Below are positions 58,656-64,000 of a stretch of DNA of 64,000 bases, one piece after another. The notes beneath the pieces were generated by a model, which was given only the letters and a program-made list of their open reading frames with translations, made no database searches and was not told where the DNA came from. The DNA lies in the NCBI RefSeq assembly GCF_900089075.1, contig NZ_LT593745.1:1-64000 (forward strand). Reading direction: 5' to 3'. Every line of letters starts with the position of its first letter. Position 1 is the first letter of the stretch. Made by a program: the position numbers and the translations under genes. Source of the DNA: Vaginella massiliensis. GTDB taxonomy: Bacteria > Bacteroidota > Bacteroidia > Flavobacteriales > Weeksellaceae.

Positions 58656-59360
58656 ATGAAATTGGACATCTTAGCCATCGGAGCGCATCCAGACGATGTA
58701 GAATTGGGCTGTGGCGGCACCATTGCCAAATTGATTGCCAACGGTAAAAAAGTTGGTATTGTAGACCTCACACAGGGCGAACTCGGCACGCGAGGCACAG
58801 CAGAAATCCGAAAACAAGAGGCAGAAGACGCCGCAGAAATATTGGGCATAACGGTGAGAGAGAATTTAGGTTTTTCCGACGGATTCTTCACCGATGATCC
58901 CGAACATCAACTAAAATTGGTCGAAGTCATCAGAAAATACAAACCCGAAATCATTCTGAGCAACGCGCCTCACGATCGACACCCAGATCATGGCAAAGCC
59001 TCTAAGCTAATCGATACTGCGGTTTTTCTTGCGGGCTTACCAAAAATCGAAACCAATGAGCCGGCATGGCGACCAAACAAACACTTCCACTACATTCAAT
59101 GGTTACCGCTCGAACCAACATTTGTGATGGACATCAGTGGTTTTTTGGACAAAAAAGTAGCCTCTTGCATGGCGTATCAGACCCAATTTTACAACCCAAA
59201 ATTGAACGACCAGCCCGCTACAGCAATTTCGTCTGAAAATTTCACCAACTCTATCCGCTATCGAGCTTGGGACTTAGGTCGATTGATTGGCACGGAGGCA
59301 GGCGAAGGATTTATCGCTCGTAGATACATTGGCGTTCAATCACTTGATGATATTATTTAA
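58656..59360 (+). CDS. bshB1: bacillithiol biosynthesis deacetylase BshB1
   Basis: A 234-residue zinc deacetylase of the LmbE/PIG-L family. Metal ligands are in AIGAHPDDVELGCGGTIAKL (H and DD) and in NAPHDRHPDHGKASKL. It removes acetyl from GlcNAc-malate, the second step of bacillithiol synthesis. The tail AGEGFIARRYIGVQSLDDI is typical of BshB1. It is read with the peroxidase gene upstream (eight-base gap), joining a low-molecular-weight thiol pathway to peroxide defence. Confidence 0.94.
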   Translation: MKLDILAIGAHPDDVELGCGGTIAKLIANGKKVGIVDLTQGELGTRGTAEIRKQEAEDAAEILGITVRENLGFSDGFFTDDPEHQLKLVEVIRKYKPEIILSNAPHDRHPDHGKASKLIDTAVFLAGLPKIETNEPAWRPNKHFHYIQWLPLEPTFVMDISGFLDKKVASCMAYQTQFYNPKLNDQPATAISSENFTNSIRYRAWDLGRLIGTEAGEGFIARRYIGVQSLDDII

Positions 59361-59379
59361 TCTTTTCTACATTTTTTCT

Positions 59380-59410
59380 TTGATATTACAAGATTTCAAT
59401 ATTATATTTG
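59380..59410 (+). promoter_or_regulatory. tRNA-His promoter
   Basis: TTG, 20 bases, TATATTTG, 12 bases before the first tRNA. Consensus promoter for the tandem tRNA pair. Confidence 0.75.
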
Positions 59411-59422
59411 CACTCCAATTAC

Positions 59423-59497
<75 letters not shown>

Positions 59498-59539
59498 CAA
59501 AAACTTTAGAATTTAGTTTCAAAAGAAAATTCGTCACAT

Positions 59540-59614
<75 letters not shown>

Positions 59615-59618
59615 CTGC

Positions 59619-59647
59619 AAAGGCTAATCTGCTTAGGTTAGCCTTTT
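59619..59647 (+). terminator. terminator after the tRNA-His pair
   Basis: Stem AAAGGCTAA/TTAGCCTTT with a ten-base loop and a T run. Confidence 0.88.
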
Positions 59648-59845
59648 TTATTCTCTATTTTTCATCAGCTCTATTTAAATTTAAGTCCACTCGACTGCCA
59701 AACACCTGGAGGAAATTTAATATTAAAATTCGCTTCGAATACTAAAGATGGCTTGATTCAGCACTTTTAGACTTTAGAAAAAGCTGAAACAGCATTCAAT
59801 ATGAAGCAGAATTCAGTACTTTTACTATTCCAAAAAATAATCATT

Positions 59846-61480
59846 ATGAAAAAAACGCTTATCCTTTGTTGGGTTGCATTCGCTACGATACTCCACTCAT
59901 GCAACACCCAACAAAGCATGACAAAAACCGAACAACACATGAACACTTTTCAGCCACAATATTATGCCGATTATACCTTAACAACCGACTTATCTCATCT
60001 GAGTTCGAATGAAAAAGAAATCATCAAACTGATGATAAAAGCAGCCGATATAATGGATGATTTATTTTGGCAACAAGCTTATGGAGCAAAAATAGACATC
60101 ATAGATGCGACCAAAGGCGATTTGCGCGAATATGTGAAAATAAATTATGGTCCTTGGGATCGATTAGACAACGAAAAACCTTTTGTAAAAGGCGTTGGAG
60201 AAAAGCCTGCTGGTGCAATGTTCTACCCAAAAGACATGTCCAAAGAAGAGTTCGAAAATGCCAATCTGAAAGATGGAAAATCTGAATACACCTTGGTTCG
60301 TCGCAATCGCGATGGGCAATTGTACACCATTCCATACCACGAAAACTATAAAAATCAGTTACAAAAGGCAGCAGCATACCTCGCAAAAGCGTCTGAATTG
60401 GCAGAAGATCCAGGTTTGAAAAAATATCTTTTGTTACGCTCTTCTGCTTTGTTGAATGACAATTATTATCCGAGCGATTTGGCTTGGATGGATATGAAGA
60501 ATTCTAATTTGGATATTGTAATTGGTCCGATCGAAACTTACGAAGATCAATTGTTCGGATACAAAGCATCCTACTCTTCTTACGTGTTGGTAAAAGACAT
60601 AGAATGGTCTCAACGCTTATCCAAATTTGTACAATATCTTCCAGAATTGCAAGCAAATCTTCCCGTAGAGGCTAAATACAAAGCAGAAAAACCTGGAACC
60701 GATTCTGATCTGAATGCCTATGATGTGATTTATTATGCTGGAGATTGTAACGCAGGCGGAAAAACCATTGCCATCAATTTACCCAATGATGAACGCGTAC
60801 AGCTTGAAAAGGGAACTCGACGTTTGCAATTGAAAAATGCAATGCGGGCAAAATTCGATAAGATTTTAGTTCCGATCGCAAACGAAATGATTGATGATTC
60901 GCAACAAAAAAACATCAAATTCGATGCATTTTTTTCTAATGTGATGTTCCACGAAGTGGCACACGGATTAGGAATCAAAAATACCATTACTGGCAAAGGA
61001 ACGGTGCGCGAAGCCTTGAAAGAAACGCAATCTGCTTTAGAAGAAGGCAAATCCGATATCCTAGGTTTGTACATGGTAAACGAGCTGTTGAAGAAAGGCG
61101 AATTGCAAGGAACGCAAGAAGATTATTTCGTGACCTTCTTGGCTGGAATTTTACGTTCGGTACGATTCGGGGCGAGTTCTGCGCACGGACAAGCCAATAT
61201 GATTTGCTTCAATTATTTTGCGGAACATGGTGCATTCGAAAAACTAGCAAACGGCAAATACAAAATAAACGTTGCCAATATGGAAAAAGCGATGAACGGA
61301 CTTTCTGCTTTGATTCTGAAATTACAAGGCGACGGAGATTATGAAGGCGTAAAAAAACTAGTAGAAACAAAAGGTAAAATAGGAATTGCGCTTCAAAACG
61401 ATTTAGATAAAATAAAAAAGGCCAACATTCCGGTAGATATTAAATTCAATCAAGGATTGGATGTTTTGGGTCTGAAATAA
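59846..61480 (+). CDS. dipeptidyl-peptidase III-like (M49-type) zinc peptidase, lipoprotein
   Basis: A 544-residue protein with a lipobox (FATILHSC). The zinc motif is HEVAHGLG (H369, E370, H373), five residues and not the six-residue HExxxH of classical DPP III. The downstream acidic pair is in LEEGKSDILGLYMVNELLKK. In other Bacteroidota such proteins are annotated as dipeptidyl-peptidase 3 family. It probably removes dipeptides from short peptides in the periplasm. The ATG at 59846 is chosen because it opens a signal peptide; ATG 59801 would add 15 residues in front. Confidence 0.85.
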   Translation: MKKTLILCWVAFATILHSCNTQQSMTKTEQHMNTFQPQYYADYTLTTDLSHLSSNEKEIIKLMIKAADIMDDLFWQQAYGAKIDIIDATKGDLREYVKINYGPWDRLDNEKPFVKGVGEKPAGAMFYPKDMSKEEFENANLKDGKSEYTLVRRNRDGQLYTIPYHENYKNQLQKAAAYLAKASELAEDPGLKKYLLLRSSALLNDNYYPSDLAWMDMKNSNLDIVIGPIETYEDQLFGYKASYSSYVLVKDIEWSQRLSKFVQYLPELQANLPVEAKYKAEKPGTDSDLNAYDVIYYAGDCNAGGKTIAINLPNDERVQLEKGTRRLQLKNAMRAKFDKILVPIANEMIDDSQQKNIKFDAFFSNVMFHEVAHGLGIKNTITGKGTVREALKETQSALEEGKSDILGLYMVNELLKKGELQGTQEDYFVTFLAGILRSVRFGASSAHGQANMICFNYFAEHGAFEKLANGKYKINVANMEKAMNGLSALILKLQGDGDYEGVKKLVETKGKIGIALQNDLDKIKKANIPVDIKFNQGLDVLGLK

Positions 61481-61495
61481 AATAGGAAGCACAAA

Positions 61496-61594
61496 AAAAG
61501 AGGCGGTATCAAAACTACTAAATTTCGCCAGACATCGATACTGCAAAAAGCTCGGTTTTGGCAAAGAATTTAACGTTACAAGACCGCCTCTTTT
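61496..61594. terminator. long inverted repeat between convergent genes (probable terminator)
   Basis: Arms AAAAGAGGCGGT (61496-61507) and ACCGCCTCTTTT (61583-61594) are perfect complements 75 bases apart. Weaker nested pairs lie inside (TTCGCCA near 61524 with TGGCAAA near 61559; GTATC with GATAC). T runs occur at both ends, so it can terminate both the peptidase gene and purD. The long loop is unusual for a terminator. Confidence 0.6.
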
Positions 61595-61597
61595 GAA

Positions 61598-62878
61598 TTA
61601 TATCACGCCAATATCTTGACGATAATACTCGTAATCAAAATGAATTTTCTTGATGTTTTCGTAGGCAATAGCACGGGCATCTTCCAACGTATCGCCCATT
61701 CCAACGACATTGATCACGCGTCCTCCCGACGTCACCATTTGCTCTCCCTGTAATTTCGCTCCTGCAATAAAAGTCGGACAAGTCACCTTATCCAATCCGC
61801 GAATTTCAAAACCTTTGTCGTAATTACCTGGATAACCACCCGAAACCATCACCACACAGCATGCCGATTGATTTTTGAATTCTAAGTTGAAATCTTCTCC
61901 TTTTATCGATTTGGTTACTGCATCGTACAAGTCTGTATCCAACAGTGGCAGAGTAGTTTGCGTTTCTGGGTCACCCATTCGCAAATTATATTCTAATAAA
62001 TAAACGCCTTTTGGCGTAATCATCAAACCGAAGAAAATAACTCCAGCAAATGCCAAACCTTCTTTGATCAATCCGCATTTTGTAGGCTCCAAAATTTCTT
62101 CTTCGAACATGCTGAAATGTTCTTCTGTAAACAATGGATTTGGAGCAACAACGCCCATTCCGCCAGTATTGAGACCAGTTTCGCCTTCGCCAATTTTCTT
62201 GTGGTCTTTGGCAGCAATAAAAGGAACGATTTTCTTACCGTTGAAAAACGATAAAATCGATGCCTCGAATCCTTCTAAATATTCTTCGATCACCACTTCG
62301 TTTCCTGCATCGCCAAAGGTCTTATCTTCCATGATTTCGAGAACCGCTTTTTTTGCTTCTTCAAAATCTTGGCAAATAATCACGCCTTTTCCAGCAGCCA
62401 AACCAGAGGCTTTGACCACGATAGGATATTCTTGCGATTCTAAATATTCGATTGCCAACATTGGTCCTCGAAAATTTTTGTATTTTGCAGTTTTCACGCC
62501 ATATTTCGACATAAAATCTTTGGCAAAAGCCTTAGACGCTTCCAATTGTGCAGCTGCTTTATGCGGACCGAAAATGGCTAAATCTTCTGCTTGGAACAGG
62601 TCTACAATTCCTTCTGCCAGCTCGGCTTCTGGTCCTACGAAAGTTAGATCGATCTGATTTTCTTTGGCAAAATTTTTCATTTCCTCAAGGGAAGAAAGCG
62701 CCACATTGGTACCAATTTGTGCTGTTCCGGCATTTCCTGGAGCGAAAAAGAGTTCGAGTTCTTTGCCTTTTCGATTGAAGTCTTCTGCAAACTTCCAACC
62801 AATGGCGTGCTCTCGACCACCACTTCCGATGATTAATATTTTTGTGGTGGAATCTGAATTATGAGTGATGTTGTTCAT
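61598..62878 (-). CDS. purD: phosphoribosylamine-glycine ligase
   Basis: A 426-residue ATP-grasp ligase that joins glycine to phosphoribosylamine in purine synthesis. The N-terminal domain starts ILIIGSGGREHAIGWKF with FFAPGNAGTAQIG. The ATP-grasp core has IVVKASGLAAGKGVIICQDF and the metal site LLEYNLRMGDPETQTTLPLL. Length and motifs are normal. It lies 19 bases after purH in the same direction, so the two are one purine operon. Confidence 0.96.
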   Translation of the reverse strand: MNNITHNSDSTTKILIIGSGGREHAIGWKFAEDFNRKGKELELFFAPGNAGTAQIGTNVALSSLEEMKNFAKENQIDLTFVGPEAELAEGIVDLFQAEDLAIFGPHKAAAQLEASKAFAKDFMSKYGVKTAKYKNFRGPMLAIEYLESQEYPIVVKASGLAAGKGVIICQDFEEAKKAVLEIMEDKTFGDAGNEVVIEEYLEGFEASILSFFNGKKIVPFIAAKDHKKIGEGETGLNTGGMGVVAPNPLFTEEHFSMFEEEILEPTKCGLIKEGLAFAGVIFFGLMITPKGVYLLEYNLRMGDPETQTTLPLLDTDLYDAVTKSIKGEDFNLEFKNQSACCVVMVSGGYPGNYDKGFEIRGLDKVTCPTFIAGAKLQGEQMVTSGGRVINVVGMGDTLEDARAIAYENIKKIHFDYEYYRQDIGVI

Positions 62879-62897
62879 TTTTACTTTTCTTCTATTT

Positions 62898-64000
62898 TTA
62901 ATGCATAAAATGTCTCATTCCTGTCACCACCATCGGAATTCCGTGTTCGTTACAAGCAGCCACAGAATCTTCGTCTTTGATAGATCCGCCAGGTTGAATA
63001 ATTGCTTTGATTCCGTTTGCGGCAGCAAAATCGACCACATCACGGAACGGGAAAAATGCATCGGAAGCCAATACCAAATCCTCTTGTACCTTTTCTTTTG
63101 CTCGTTCTATCGCTTGTTGAGCAGCCCAAATGCGATTCGTTTGTCCGCCTCCAATTCCGTATGCTTGTCCGTTGGTTGCCACTACAATTGCGTTGGATTT
63201 TACCCATTTTACAATTTTTTGAGCAAAAATCAAATCGGTCATTTGTTTTTCAGACGGTTGTGCTTGGGTCACCACTTTCAAATCTTTTGAGAATTGGTTA
63301 TCGGTCGATTGAACAATCAAACCGCCATCCACTTTTACGTAAGTTACTTTATCAGAAACTGGATTATTGACTTTGATGATGCGTACATTTTTTTTAGCTT
63401 TGAAAATTTCTAAAGCTTCTTCTGTAAACGCTGGAGCGATAACGATTTCTAAGAAAATTTTATTCAATTCGACAGCTGTTTTTCCGTCTACTTCTTTGTT
63501 GAAAGCTACAATTCCTCCGAAGATTGACATAGGGTCGCATTCATAAGCCTTCAGATAAGCATCGACCACTGTTTCGCCAATAGCAACGCCGCATGGTGTA
63601 GAATGCTTCACGGCACAGCAGGTTGTTTCTTCGAATTCGACAACCACTTTGTAAGCCAAATCCATATCTCGAATATTATTGAAAGACAACTCCTTACCTT
63701 GTAAATATTCGAAATCTTTCATAGCACCATTTTTTGTTTTATCTACGTAGTAAGCCGCTTTTTGGTGTGGATTTTCACCATAACGCAAGTCCATTACTTT
63801 TTCGTAAGAAGACTCTAAGAATTGAGGGAAGTCATCACCCAACAGGTAAGACGAAATAGCCGCATCGTAAGCAGCCGTGAGGTTGAATACCTTTCCTGCA
63901 CACCTTTTACGGGTTTCGATCGAGGTGGTTCCGTTTTCACGGATTTCATCCATAACTTTTTGATAATCACTCACATCTGTCACAACAGTTACGTCATAAA
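62898..64000 (-). CDS. purH: bifunctional AICAR transformylase/IMP cyclohydrolase, C-terminal part (partial)
   Basis: The last 367 or so residues of PurH; the frame is open to the right edge (reading [20 protein letters not shown] at the boundary), so the N-terminal IMP cyclohydrolase region lies mostly outside. The visible part contains the AICAR transformylase domain: [11 protein letters not shown] with the catalytic Lys-His, and the C-terminal [20 protein letters not shown] and [20 protein letters not shown]. It does the last two steps of IMP synthesis. purD follows. Confidence 0.96.
   Translation of the reverse strand, partial: YDVTVVTDVSDYQKVMDEIRENGTTSIETRKRCAGKVFNLTAAYDAAISSYLLGDDFPQFLESSYEKVMDLRYGENPHQKAAYYVDKTKNGAMKDFEYLQGKELSFNNIRDMDLAYKVVVEFEETTCCAVKHSTPCGVAIGETVVDAYLKAYECDPMSIFGGIVAFNKEVDGKTAVELNKIFLEIVIAPAFTEEALEIFKAKKNVRIIKVNNPVSDKVTYVKVDGGLIVQSTDNQFSKDLKVVTQAQPSEKQMTDLIFAQKIVKWVKSNAIVVATNGQAYGIGGGQTNRIWAAQQAIERAKEKVQEDLVLASDAFFPFRDVVDFAAANGIKAIIQPGGSIKDEDSVAACNEHGIPMVVTGMRHFMH

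Noticed and set aside
62064-62657. 197-residue ORF opposite purD
   Set aside because: Composition is the mirror of the purD codons and no family is recognisable; purD is certain.

Overview
The window is chromosomal DNA from a member of the Bacteroidota, almost certainly class Flavobacteriia. The signs are a 16S rRNA start, promoters of the Bacteroidota form (TTG, about 19 bases, TAnnTTTG), SusC/SusD-type receptors, type IX secretion sorting tails with PorP/SprF, an alternative complex III operon, a fused CcsBA and bacillithiol synthesis. I would guess the Weeksellaceae, but the sequence alone does not settle the genus.

Layout: 1-207 is the 5' end of a 16S rRNA gene on the minus strand with two tandem promoters. 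865-8923 is one plus-strand group: ECF sigma factor, FecR-type anti-sigma factor, SusC, SusD and a secreted calcineurin-like phosphoesterase, which reads as a regulated uptake locus for a phosphate-containing substrate. 9126-17868 is a type II-C CRISPR-Cas locus: an unusual 22-repeat array, cas2, cas1, a very large cas9 (1776 aa) and a tracrRNA upstream of cas9. 17982-22922 holds surface and secretion genes. 23046-32755 is mostly housekeeping: release factor 3, a DUF4197 lipoprotein, an S9 peptidase, carbonic anhydrase and succinate dehydrogenase.

33283-34622 is a decaying segment with a subtilase remnant and a frameshifted small secreted protein. After it come a candidate small RNA, a second sigma factor with a membrane partner, and a TonB receptor cluster that looks metal-related (36062-39664). 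39788-41335 has a DUF3365 haem protein and a pseudogene broken only by stop codons. 41459-50089 is the act operon (alternative complex III, actABCDEF). 50368-64000 carries a SPOR protein, M15 and M3 peptidases, a DJ-1/PfpI protein, the haem-c assembly protein CcsBA, a glutathione peroxidase, bshB1, two tRNA-His genes, an M49-like peptidase, purD and part of purH. CcsBA would supply the haem attachment that ActA, ActE and the DUF3365 protein need.

The most unusual object is the CRISPR array. It holds three repeat classes in blocks: four 102-bp repeats that are the normal 49-bp repeat with a 53-bp insert, five 50-bp repeats of a different sequence, one hybrid, and twelve normal repeats. Spacers stay at 30 bp (one is 29). 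The insert resembles the sequence just outside the cas2-side end of the array, and the normal repeats carry promoter-like elements.
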